Positions 41,511 to 48,572 of a DNA stretch of 64,000 bases are shown piece after piece. Location of the stretch: the NCBI GenBank assembly GCA_903824495.1, contig CAIJXB010000049.1:1-64000 (forward strand), read 5' to 3'. Position 1 is the stretch's first letter. Every line of letters begins with the position of its first letter. A program made the position numbers and the translations under genes. Under the pieces are notes generated by a model. It was not told the origin of the DNA. It made no database searches and was given only the letters and a program-made list of their open reading frames with translations. Origin of the DNA: an uncultured Chlamydiae bacterium (GTDB taxonomy: Bacteria > Chlamydiota > Chlamydiia > Chlamydiales > Rhabdochlamydiaceae).

Positions 41511-42038
41511 TTTTGAAGATGCTAATTGCTTTAGAAATTCATCCAGCTTTTCTGAATATCCTTCTGCCTTAGCCCAATTTTTGAGATTTTTTCTGTCGAT
41601 AGAACGTTCCTTGGCTACAAGAATGGCTTGATCTAAAGCTTGCTTGTCATTCCAGTGAAAAAAAGAAGCAAGTCGATCCTTGACGCAGTCTGTTGGGGAT
41701 AACAGCTGCAACATTCCAGACGAACTTTTTAACGTTTCAAATTTGCGTACAGCTTCATGACCTACAGTGATCGGAGGATTGACAAAGTCGATAACGTAAG
41801 GGCATTCTTCATGAGTAAAGCATCTTCCGAGTCTTTTAAATCCAAATTCTCCGAGGATTTTTTCTATAGGTTTTAACTCTACATACGTAGCAAAGTCTAC
41901 ATCCATTGACTGATAGCGATTATGGCTATAGATGGAGACGCAAGCACCACCAACGAGCACGGCATCTATATCATGCCTTTTAAGTGTTTGATAGACAAAG
42001 CAAGCTAGTTCTTCCAATGAGACTTTAGCAAAGTTCAT
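41508..42038 (-). CDS. Nucleotidyltransferase-fold protein, toxin-like
   Basis: A 176-aa protein with AVLVGGACVSIYSHNRYQSMDVDFATY (GG followed by D-x-D), as in AbiEii/DUF6036 proteins, and a helical C-terminus with CVKDRLASFFHWNDKQALDQA. It overlaps the upstream winged-helix gene by ATGA. The pair has antitoxin-then-toxin order. No catalytic residue is obviously missing. Role inferred from fold and context. Confidence 0.65.
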   Translation of the reverse strand: MNFAKVSLEELACFVYQTLKRHDIDAVLVGGACVSIYSHNRYQSMDVDFATYVELKPIEKILGEFGFKRLGRCFTHEECPYVIDFVNPPITVGHEAVRKFETLKSSSGMLQLLSPTDCVKDRLASFFHWNDKQALDQAILVAKERSIDRKNLKNWAKAEGYSEKLDEFLKQLASSK

Positions 42039-42370
42039 AACGGTTTCCCTGTCTTTCTAGGTCTTTTTCTTTTGGTCACTTGATATTGAGCTTCTTGAAT
42101 ATCTTTTGGAAGATATTCATAAGCTTTTTCAGCTAACGATTGGATTTCTTTAAGAAAGACATAGCGAGGATTCCACCTAAACACACGTGTTTTCCCTTCT
42201 AGAAAGCTGACGAGTAAACCTCCCTCTTCCAGCTTGCGTAATGTTTTCTGAATGGGGTCTAAGGCAGAACCAAAAATAGTTCGAAGTTCTGACGCATTGG
42301 CTTTCCCATGTAAGGAAAGGTATATCAATATTTTTTCCACATTCTTATTCGAAAAAAGATACTCTAACAT
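42035..42370 (-). CDS. Winged-helix regulator, probable antitoxin of the NTase
   Basis: A 111-aa protein whose first 70 residues form an ArsR-like winged helix (VEKILIYLSLHGKANASELR, TIFGSALDPIQKTLRKLEE, GGLLVSFLEGKTRVFRWNPR), with a basic tail. It is the first gene of the two-gene unit and lies directly behind the operator-like DNA at 42376-42421. By analogy with other NTase modules it represses the operon. Confidence 0.65.
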   Translation of the reverse strand: MLEYLFSNKNVEKILIYLSLHGKANASELRTIFGSALDPIQKTLRKLEEGGLLVSFLEGKTRVFRWNPRYVFLKEIQSLAEKAYEYLPKDIQEAQYQVTKRKRPRKTGKPL

Positions 42371-42375
42371 AACAC

Positions 42376-42421
42376 ACCTATATAATAGGTTATATTACCG
42401 ACAATATAGGTTGCTTGTCAA
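42376..42421 (-). promoter_or_regulatory. Promoter and palindrome of the winged-helix/NTase pair
   Basis: On the minus strand TTGACA (42421-42416), 18-nt spacer, TAATAT (42397-42392). The palindrome ACCTAT-ATA-ATAGGT (42376-42390) lies just downstream, and a half-site ATATAGGTT recurs near 42404. The arrangement suits autorepression. Confidence 0.5.
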
Positions 42422-42547
42422 TTAAAAACCTAGGCCGTGAAAAATAAAATATAACTTATTTATTTATAGAGACCTAAAGATAGCGGCGGCATTTCTCAGA
42501 ATGATACTTGATCATTACGTGGATGCCAACGAAATGATCGAAACAAC

Positions 42548-42599
42548 AAAAAACCGAACCCTTAGAGTAAGAGTTCGGTTTCGTTGCGCTTTCGGACGA
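42548..42599. repeat. Copy of the tRNA-Ser 3-prime flank (att-like direct repeat, left)
   Basis: 52 bp matching 44469-44520 at 47 positions. It includes the terminator hairpin CCGAACCC..GGTTCGG, TTTCGTTGCG and the last few bases of the tRNA acceptor end (TCGGA.GA). Together the two copies bracket the AbiE-like module. Confidence 0.65.
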
Positions 42600-42784
42600 A
42601 GGAGGGACCAATTCGTACCGCTTCCCAAATCTCAATGAAGCTCAAAGTCCCCTGTCATCAAACTTTGCCGATCCATGAAGTCTTAGCCTCAAAGATTCGA
42701 GAGTTGAAGATTTTAGGAATGACCAATAGAGATATTGGGTTGAGATTAGGGATTGATAGAAAAACTATGGCAAAGGGATTGCAT
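42577..42784 (+). repeat. Degenerate repeat, copy B (longer form)
   Basis: The fuller relative of copy A at 41341-41510. The plus strand reads KIRELKILGMTNRDIGLRLG, then IDRKTMAKGL, a helix-turn-helix like the N-terminus of IS21-type transposases, but no transposase core follows. With the 52-bp repeat it fills the 424-bp gap between the two modules. No functional gene is seen. Confidence 0.5.
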
Positions 42785-42794
42785 GATAAGAGCA

Positions 42795-43631
42795 TCATTT
42801 TTCCAAAGCTAAGTTAATTTCTGAAATCACTTCGGCAATATCGATCGGAAGAAGCAGTTCATTCGCAATGTTGCCAAGACCTTTTCGATGAGCTATCCAT
42901 AATTTTTGCAGAGCCTGTAACCCTGTATCAGTAAATGCAATTTGCTTATAAGAAGTTTCTCTTCTTGAAAAAGTATTTTTTATAGCACTCTCTAGAAGAT
43001 CTCTTTTGAGAAGTCCCTTCTCTCTGCAAAGGAGCAAAAGGTCATGATAATCCTTCATTCGGCTATTTTTTTCACCTTTGGATAGGACTGTTTCTAGCTT
43101 TTCTGCAAAGATTGTTTCTGCGGGATAGGCCATCAAAGAGATCTCTCCCTCAAATAACGGTTTTCCTTTATGTGTGAAAACTGGAAATGTACGACTTTCA
43201 GGAACGACCACATCACCAATTCCTACATCTATTTGAATTTTGTCTCTCATTTTGCCGAAAAGTACTTTCAGTGTAATGCGATACCCAGAATATGCCATGT
43301 GCGGCTGCTCTAACAACTCGCTCTTTTCGTAAAGAAAAATGAAGCCATCTTCTAACTTTTCAGAGAGAATGCGTTCAATAGAATTTCGAATTTCTTTCTC
43401 TTCTGCGTTTATACGGTTCATTAAGAAATCCAAATCCATTGTTTCTCGACCAATGTCAATGAGGTATGAAAGGAGAAAACCTCCCTTGAAGATTATTTTT
43501 TCTTTTTCTGAAGATTTTGAGAGTCGCGCTAGAAATCTTTCCAAGAGAAGATTTTTCCAGCATTGGTTAAAGTGAATCCCCTTGTCCTTGGCAATTATCA
43601 GAAGGCGGTCTTTTAGAGCTTGCTCATTCAC
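42795..43631 (-). CDS. AbiEii-type nucleotidyltransferase toxin (second AbiE-like module)
   Basis: A 278-aa protein with FKGGFLLSYLIDIGRETMDLDFLMN (GG and DLDF motif), MAYPAETIFAEKLETVLSKG and NSRMKDYHDLLLL, all typical of AbiEii proteins. It overlaps the AbiEi-like gene by 4 bp. It is distinct from the 12.3-kb copy, which has longer N- and C-terminal parts and shares only the catalytic motifs. Expected to transfer nucleotides to RNA when free of antitoxin. Confidence 0.8.
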   Translation of the reverse strand: MNEQALKDRLLIIAKDKGIHFNQCWKNLLLERFLARLSKSSEKEKIIFKGGFLLSYLIDIGRETMDLDFLMNRINAEEKEIRNSIERILSEKLEDGFIFLYEKSELLEQPHMAYSGYRITLKVLFGKMRDKIQIDVGIGDVVVPESRTFPVFTHKGKPLFEGEISLMAYPAETIFAEKLETVLSKGEKNSRMKDYHDLLLLCREKGLLKRDLLESAIKNTFSRRETSYKQIAFTDTGLQALQKLWIAHRKGLGNIANELLLPIDIAEVISEINLALEK

Positions 43632-44221
43632 GTTGTAACCATCATTAGAAAATCTGTAATGTCTACTCTTAATTTTTTAGCATATTCTTGAAGTTTTAAT
43701 AAATTGATCTTTTTAGATCCTTTTTGCGAAACTCCCATTTTAAGGGCCTTAATTGCAGTCTCACGACTCAAAAAGCGAAAAGAGTCTATGATGGTGCGCT
43801 CCCGATCGAAAATAGGCACGGAAACGCCTTCTAGAACTACCTTGGTAACTCCAAGCTCTATATTCCTCAGCCTAGTGAATTTAATTTCTCTACTCTTTTT
43901 AATGCTAGTACTATTCTTGACCGCAATCCAATGCTGTCTTGGTATCTCTTCAGTTAGTCCATAGACAGCTAAAGCTGAGATAAGACAAATGACTCCGCCA
44001 GAAACAGAAATAACAGCTTCTATAAGGTCTCTCCACTGAAATGTCGAATTTTTAGAAGTAGCGCTCTGATAAACTCCACGCCGAATTCTATTAATGATCC
44101 CTTTTTTGATGTAATGGTGAAGCGTCGCTATTGTAATTCCCAAGGTTCGAACTTCTTTAGAAGTAAAATAGGGCTTCTTTAGCAGTGGTTGCAATGCATC
44201 TAAGGCTAATTGTTCCTTCAT
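43628..44221 (-). CDS. AbiEi-type antitoxin (second AbiE-like module)
   Basis: A protein of about 197 aa with an N-terminal winged helix (FTSKEVRTLGITIATLHHYI, KKGIINRIRRGVYQ) and an AbiEi C-terminal domain (ICLISALAVYGLTEEIPRQH, WIAVKNSTS; DRERTIIDSFRF). The start is taken at ATG 44221 because GGGAGG lies 5 nt before it; an ATG one codon upstream and a frame open to 44269 are less likely. Upstream DNA carries several inverted repeats. Confidence 0.75.
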   Translation of the reverse strand: MKEQLALDALQPLLKKPYFTSKEVRTLGITIATLHHYIKKGIINRIRRGVYQSATSKNSTFQWRDLIEAVISVSGGVICLISALAVYGLTEEIPRQHWIAVKNSTSIKKSREIKFTRLRNIELGVTKVVLEGVSVPIFDRERTIIDSFRFLSRETAIKALKMGVSQKGSKKINLLKLQEYAKKLRVDITDFLMMVTT

Positions 44222-44240
44222 CATCTCCTCCCTTTTACTT

Positions 44241-44311
44241 AACTTAATAAAAACACTCAAAACATTCAAGTGAGTTTTTTTGTTAAGTTAACAAAAATGA
44301 TTAACTCACTT
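44241..44311. promoter_or_regulatory. Nested inverted repeats upstream of the second AbiE-like module
   Basis: AACTTAATAAAAACACTC (44241-44258) is complementary at 16 of 18 positions to 44272-44289. A second repeat, AAGTGAGTT (44268-44276) with AACTCACTT (44303-44311), overlaps it. AbiEi proteins bind such repeats, so this is the likely operator. Confidence 0.5.
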
Positions 44312-44468
44312 AAAAACAACAACTTAAACAATAGATTCCATACTTGAAAATGACGATTTTAGAATGAGAAGTTTTGCAATGGCTATCAAACGAGTGATGA
44401 GAGTTTACGAAGCAAACCATTTCGTGCATGTTCACGAAATGGTTCAAACCTTAGAATCTCTAAAAACA

Positions 44469-44520
44469 AAAAAACCGAACCCTTAAAGTAAGGGTTCGGT
44501 TTCGTTGCGTTGTCGGAAGA
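44469..44520. repeat. tRNA-Ser 3-prime flank (att-like direct repeat, right)
   Basis: The parent copy of the 52-bp repeat at 42548-42599. It covers the last 7 bases of tRNA-Ser on the minus strand and its terminator. tRNA 3-prime ends are common integration sites. Confidence 0.6.
44472..44502 (-). terminator. Terminator of tRNA-Ser
   Basis: AAACCGAACCCTTA and TAAGGGTTCGGTTT form a 14-bp stem with a 3-nt loop. On the minus strand it continues into TTTTTTTGTTTTTA. Confidence 0.8.
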
Positions 44521-44600
44521 GGTAGGATTCGAACCCACGGTCCCCGTGAAGGGACTGCTGTTTTCAAGACAGCCGCATTAGGCCACTCTGCCACTCTTCC
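44514..44600 (-). tRNA. tRNA-Ser(TGA)
   Basis: Cloverleaf read on the minus strand: acceptor GGAAGAG/CTCTTCC, D-arm with GGCAGAGTGGCCTAATGC, anticodon loop CTTGAAA (anticodon TGA), long variable arm (AGTCCCTTCACGGGGACC) as required for serine, T-loop GGTTCGAATCC and discriminator G. It is 87 nt with no encoded CCA. It forms one boundary of the accessory island. Confidence 0.95.
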
Positions 44601-44650
44601 GCGATTGAGAGAAAGGTGATGATTATACATCACCTTAAAATAAAATCAAG

Positions 44651-45670
44651 TTAAAATTGTGAAAGAAAACGAAGATCGTTTTCTGCAAACATACGGATGT
44701 CTTTCACTCCGTAAAAAAGCATTGCGAGGCGCTCTAGTCCCATCCCCCAGGCATACCCAGAATACTTCTCAGGATCAATGCCACCATTTTTTAAGACTTC
44801 TGGATGTACCATACCAGCGCCGGCTACTTCAAGCCATCCTGTGTGCTTACAAAGCCTGCAGCCGGAACCTTCACACGCTGTACAGCGGATGTCAACTTCA
44901 ACACCTGGCTCTACAAATGGAAAATAACTTGGGCGAAAACGGGTTTCAACATTTCTTTGGAACAGTTTGCTCCAAAACTCTTCCATAGTAGAAAAAAGAT
45001 CAGAGAAAGAAACGTTTTCAGCTACATAGAGTCCTTCGATCTGATGGAAGAATACGTGAGATCTTGCGCTGATCGTTTCATTGCGATACACAGTTCCTGG
45101 AGCAATGATCCGAAGAGGCGGTTGATGTTTTTCCATGACACGAACTTGTGTGTTGGATGTATGAGAGCGAAGAAGTTGATCTGGCGCTAAATAAAACGTG
45201 TCTTGCATATCCCTTGCTGGATGATCTGGAGGAAAATTAAGACCTTCATAATTGTAGTAGTCAGAGTCAACATCAGGACTGTATTGAACAGAAAATCCCA
45301 TGCCAGAAAGAATAGAGATCATTTCATCGCGAAGAAGATAGATAGGGTGTTTTTTGCCGTGGAATCTTTGACGTCCAGGCAGTGTTATATCGATCTTTTC
45401 AAGTTCGATACGAGCTCTTTGCTCTACTATGTCAAATGCTAGAAAAGCCTCTTCACAAACCTTAGAAACTTCTTCTTTTAATTCATTGATGTGCTTGCCA
45501 ACAAGTGGACGCTCTTCTGGCGAGCAATTCCGGAGCGAAGCCATGAGATCTTGAATAGGACCTTTTTTACCAAGGTACTTTACTTTGAGACCTTCTAGTT
45601 TTTTAGTGGAATCAACCGCTGCGAGCTCTTGTTCAAAAAGGAGTTTGATCTCTCGAATTTTTTCTTGCAT
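44651..45670 (-). CDS. pheS: Phenylalanyl-tRNA synthetase alpha subunit
   Basis: The catalytic subunit charges tRNA-Phe as an alpha2beta2 enzyme. Seen: an N-terminal coiled-coil (about 1-85), motif 1 (HPIYLLRDEMISILSGMGF), motif 2 (SHVFFHQIEGLYV; RPSYFPFVEPGVEVDI), the small Cys cluster CTACEGSGCRLC and motif 3 GMGLERLAMLFYG. It is 339 aa, normal. pheT is not adjacent. An intrinsic terminator lies between rplT and this gene. Confidence 0.95.
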   Translation of the reverse strand: MQEKIREIKLLFEQELAAVDSTKKLEGLKVKYLGKKGPIQDLMASLRNCSPEERPLVGKHINELKEEVSKVCEEAFLAFDIVEQRARIELEKIDITLPGRQRFHGKKHPIYLLRDEMISILSGMGFSVQYSPDVDSDYYNYEGLNFPPDHPARDMQDTFYLAPDQLLRSHTSNTQVRVMEKHQPPLRIIAPGTVYRNETISARSHVFFHQIEGLYVAENVSFSDLFSTMEEFWSKLFQRNVETRFRPSYFPFVEPGVEVDIRCTACEGSGCRLCKHTGWLEVAGAGMVHPEVLKNGGIDPEKYSGYAWGMGLERLAMLFYGVKDIRMFAENDLRFLSQF

Positions 45671-45693
45671 GATGTGTGCCTTGTACTGTCTAT

Positions 45694-45727
45694 AAAAAAA
45701 CCTACGCCTGAAAACTCAAGCATAGGT
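45694..45727 (-). terminator. Terminator or attenuator between rplT and pheS
   Basis: On the minus strand ACCTATGCTTG pairs with CAGGCGTAGGT along 11 positions (two G-U) with a 6-nt loop, followed by at least six T. It lies 24 bp upstream of pheS, where E. coli has its pheST attenuator. The preceding 40 nt are rich in TTT codons in one frame, but no start codon for a leader peptide is evident. Confidence 0.65.
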
Positions 45728-45757
45728 CGAAATGATACAAATGAAAAGACTTATTTC

Positions 45758-46114
45758 TTATGCCAAAGCTTGTTTTGCTGCTCCTGCAACTGCTGCAAAA
45801 CCGCTTGGATCGCGAATAGCCATGTCAGAAAGCACCTTGCGGTTGAGTAAACATCCTGCTTTCTTAAGTCCATGGATCAATTTGCTATAAGAAATTCCGT
45901 TAATTTTCGCTGCCACGCCCAAACGAATGGTCCAAAGACGACGAAAATCTCTTTTCTTTACTTTTCTATGACGATAGTTAGATGCCATCGCGGACATCAC
46001 GGCATTCGCTGTAAGGCGAAGGTGATTTTTACGGTCTCCCACAAAGCCTTTAGCTTGCTTCATCAACCTTTTTTTCCTGCGATGGGTAGCCACTGCATTT
46101 GTGACTCTTACCAT
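45758..46114 (-). CDS. rplT: 50S ribosomal protein L20
   Basis: A 118-aa ribosomal protein bL20 binding 23S rRNA. Opening VRVTNAVATHRRKKRLMKQA, then KGFVGDRKNHLRLTANAV and YRHRKVKKRDFRRLWTIRLG, is the family consensus. It lies 25 bp after rpmI. In other bacteria L20 represses translation of the rpmI-rplT message; no such site was identified here. Confidence 0.97.
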   Translation of the reverse strand: MVRVTNAVATHRRKKRLMKQAKGFVGDRKNHLRLTANAVMSAMASNYRHRKVKKRDFRRLWTIRLGVAAKINGISYSKLIHGLKKAGCLLNRKVLSDMAIRDPSGFAAVAGAAKQALA

Positions 46115-46139
46115 ATGATTTCTCCTGCTATTTTATTTT

Positions 46140-46337
46140 TTAAGCAACACCCATCAGGCGTGCATATGTTCTTGTTTGCGCTTTGTTCACAAGAGATTGT
46201 TTTCTCAACTGTCTTTTACGCTTAGATGATTTCTTTGTTAAAATATGTCTTCTGCCTGGATGCCCTTGTAGAAGCTTTCCTGTCGCTGTGACTTTGAAGC
46301 GCTTCTTCATGGCTTTTTTCGTTTTCATTTTTGGCAC
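46140..46337 (-). CDS. rpmI: 50S ribosomal protein L35
   Basis: A 65-aa bL35 with the classical [20 protein letters not shown] start and [15 protein letters not shown]. It begins 5 bp after infC, consistent with coupled translation. Confidence 0.97.
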   Translation of the reverse strand: MPKMKTKKAMKKRFKVTATGKLLQGHPGRRHILTKKSSKRKRQLRKQSLVNKAQTRTYARLMGVA

Positions 46338-46342
46338 GGCTC

Positions 46343-46894
46343 TTACCCTCCATTTACTCCGTTTACTTCTGTAGCGGTCCCTACTTTCTTCTTGCTTCCC
46401 GGAGCTAGTACAACAGACATATTACGTCCCATTAACTTCGCTTCAGATTCCGGAGAAGCGATATCAGACAGATCTTCGCAGATTCGTTTGACAGATCGTT
46501 CACCAATTTCTGGGTGAGCGAGCTCCCTTCCGCGGAAGACACAAGTAAGACGCACTTTATTTCCTTTTGCAATGAACTCTCTAGCATGTCTTGTCTTGAC
46601 TTCAATATCATTGTCGTCTGTATTCGGCTTGATCTTGATTTCCTTGACCTTCACCTGATGCTGAGACTTCTTGCCCTCTTTCTCTTTCTTTGTAACTTGG
46701 TAACGATACTTACCATAGTCAATAACCTTGCAAACCGGCGGCTCTGCATTGGGCGCAATTTCAACCAGGTCTAACCCGGATAGTTCCGCTTTTGCAAGAG
46801 CGTCTTGCAGACTTACAATTCCTAATTGCTCTCCGTCTTTGTCGATCAACCGCACTTTTAAGGCGCGAATCTCTCTATTAATTCTACAATTCAG
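46343..46894 (-). CDS. infC: Translation initiation factor IF-3 with a non-canonical start
   Basis: IF-3 proofreads initiator tRNA and start codons. The conserved domains are clear: [40 protein letters not shown] and [20 protein letters not shown]. From the upstream stop at 46910-46912 the frame reads ACG GGA GTA ACT GCT CTG AAT TGT AGA ATT AAT AGA GAG ATT; there is no ATG, GTG or TTG until GTG 46855, which would remove the conserved INREIR segment. GGGAG at 46903-46907 is 8 nt before the CTG, so CTG 46894 is the best start by spacing (183 aa); ATT 46882 is an alternative. infC uses AUU, AUC or AUA starts in many bacteria so that IF-3 represses itself. Confidence 0.88.
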   Translation of the reverse strand: MNCRINREIRALKVRLIDKDGEQLGIVSLQDALAKAELSGLDLVEIAPNAEPPVCKVIDYGKYRYQVTKKEKEGKKSQHQVKVKEIKIKPNTDDNDIEVKTRHAREFIAKGNKVRLTCVFRGRELAHPEIGERSVKRICEDLSDIASPESEAKLMGRNMSVVLAPGSKKKVGTATEVNGVNGG

Positions 46895-46914
46895 AGCAGT
46901 TACTCCCGTTTAGT

Positions 46915-48426
46915 TTACTTATCTTTCAACACTTCTATTAGTTCCTGCCAAGGCAGGGATTGCGCATGTTTAGCGCGCACATCTCTTAACGTTATTGTAT
47001 CTGTCTCAAGCTCCTTATCGCCGATTACGACAACATAAGGAACGCCTTCTTCAAGAGCCTGGCGGAGCGTCGTTTTAAGCTCTCTACCGTCCTGACAGAT
47101 CTCTGCTCGTATTCCTTCGCATCTTAAAGCCGCCATCGTTTTCTCTGCGAGAACTCGATGCTTTGCTAGCAAGGGAACTACCCTTATCTGCACCTGAGAA
47201 ATCCAAAAGGGAAGAGTCCCTTTTTCTTTCTCAAGAAGCAATGCAAACACTCGATCAAACGATAGACAAGAAGAGCAAGCAAACCCTGTAAACTCTTCTT
47301 TAATCGTTCGGATCGCAGTGACACTAGCTACTGGCCAGCTCCTGCCGAGGCCGTCTACCACATCCCACTCGATGCAAGGCAAGCCGTCAGAAGCGACGCG
47401 AATCTCCTTTTCAAAACCTTCTAAAGCCTTTGAAAATGAAGAAGACACATCCTTAAATTTACCCTTGCGAGCTTCAAAAAGAATGGGCCTGAACGCAAAA
47501 CCTAGGATTTTAAAGATTTTTGTCATGAAATGCAAGTAAGAAATCAATTCATCCGAAAGATCTTTTTTTGGGCAGAAAACATGGGACCTGATCCCCTGAA
47601 AAACAGCAGGGTCTAGAAGCCCAGCTGAAGGATCATTACCTTCTAAAAGACAAAAAGTTGCACATTCGGTGATTTTAGAGACGTTTTGCTTCTGAAAAAT
47701 CTTTTGATGGTGATCTAAAAAGACATTTAAAGAAATATCTTCACAAACAGGAATAGAAGAAACCTTCTTAAAACCAAAGTCTTCCTCTTCTTTTTCAATC
47801 CGTTTTTTAAGGAGGGACCTGGCTTTTTGACCTGCTGGATACCAAAGCCACTCCCCTTCCCCCGTCTCTTCAAAAAGGCTTAGCTTTTTACCTAGAGCAA
47901 CATGAGAAGAAAACTCCCAATCATCTGATAATTTCAGAAAATCTTTAAGCTCTTTTTTGTCAAAAAAAGCGGTTCCATAAATTCTTAATTTTGAGCCTAC
48001 TTGTTCGCTTTTTTGCAAAGAAAATGCCCCAACCTCTCCAAGGTCACCTAAAGCAACTTCTGACTCTGATAGAATCGTTTGACCGGCTATTTCTGCTAAG
48101 AAAACTGAGGGAGAAGAAGAGTCTTCGATGAAATCGGCTAAAAGAGGTTCTTTATGAAAAAGAAAATATTCCTTAGCACTTATAGCAACCATTTCCCTGA
48201 TACGCATGGATAGTTTTTGACGGATCCAGGCCTGCATGACCTCTTCGATAAGTTTGAGATACTGAGGGGCAAAGGCTTCCGAAAAGGAGAAATCGCAATA
48301 AAAGCCGAGAGGAGTTACTTTCATTCCCGCTTGAAGGCACGAGGGAAACCTTTGCTTTACCGCCAAAGCTAGCAAACAAGCTGAGGCGCTTCTGATATCA
48401 AACAAGGAACAGGTCTCTTTTTTCAT
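46915..48426 (-). CDS. Degenerate threonyl-tRNA synthetase paralogue, probably inactive in aminoacylation
   Basis: The protein follows the ThrRS layout from the editing-domain core to the anticodon-binding domain without the N-terminal TGS domain (503 aa against about 640). Recognisable: LAVKQRFPS...TPLGFYCDFSF, LRIYGTAFFDKKEL (148-161), a motif-2-like region ending SHVFC (281-285) and an anticodon-binding domain (about 408-500, VPYVVVIGDKELE). The editing His pair HxxxH is RSASA at 12-16; the zinc Cys of MNCPGH is missing; the zinc His before motif 3 is Ala; the motif-2 HRNE is FCLLEG; only D391-R392 of motif 3 remains. It occupies the classical thrS position before infC, 13 bp after tRNA-Val. 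A true ThrRS must exist elsewhere. ATG 48426 is used because the longer frame overlaps the tRNA. Confidence 0.75.
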   Translation of the reverse strand: MKKETCSLFDIRSASACLLALAVKQRFPSCLQAGMKVTPLGFYCDFSFSEAFAPQYLKLIEEVMQAWIRQKLSMRIREMVAISAKEYFLFHKEPLLADFIEDSSSPSVFLAEIAGQTILSESEVALGDLGEVGAFSLQKSEQVGSKLRIYGTAFFDKKELKDFLKLSDDWEFSSHVALGKKLSLFEETGEGEWLWYPAGQKARSLLKKRIEKEEEDFGFKKVSSIPVCEDISLNVFLDHHQKIFQKQNVSKITECATFCLLEGNDPSAGLLDPAVFQGIRSHVFCPKKDLSDELISYLHFMTKIFKILGFAFRPILFEARKGKFKDVSSSFSKALEGFEKEIRVASDGLPCIEWDVVDGLGRSWPVASVTAIRTIKEEFTGFACSSCLSFDRVFALLLEKEKGTLPFWISQVQIRVVPLLAKHRVLAEKTMAALRCEGIRAEICQDGRELKTTLRQALEEGVPYVVVIGDKELETDTITLRDVRAKHAQSLPWQELIEVLKDK

Positions 48427-48438
48427 AAAAAACAAGGA

Positions 48439-48512
48439 TGGGATATGGCTGACTCGAACAGCCGACCTCCACGATGTCAACGTGGCGCTCTAACCAACTG
48501 AGCTAATACCCC
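48439..48512 (-). tRNA. tRNA-Val(GAC)
   Basis: Minus strand: acceptor GGGGTAT/ATATCCC, D-arm GCTCAGTTGGTTAGAGC, anticodon stem-loop CCACG-TTGACAT-CGTGG (anticodon GAC), T-arm GGCTGTTCGAGTCAGCC and discriminator A. It is 74 nt, no encoded CCA. It ends 12 nt before the ThrRS-like gene and could share its transcript. Confidence 0.95.
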
Positions 48513-48572
48513 AAATGGGGGTTAAGATGGGCAAGATCTTAAGGGAGGATGCAAATTCTTCGCAAGGAAATT

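Noticed and set aside
41301..41516. 71-codon frame as a gene
   Set aside because: It is part of the degenerate repeat shared with 42577-42784 and includes a deletion; no ribosome site.
44804..45442. Plus-strand frames opposite pheS
   Set aside because: They are shadows of pheS with no ribosome sites and no family features.
48427..48480. Longer start of the ThrRS-like gene
   Set aside because: It would run through tRNA-Val, which has a complete cloverleaf.
48439..48512. Reading the tRNA as tRNA-Asp
   Set aside because: The anticodon loop on the transcribed strand is TTGACAT, giving anticodon GAC (Val); GTC would be needed for Asp.
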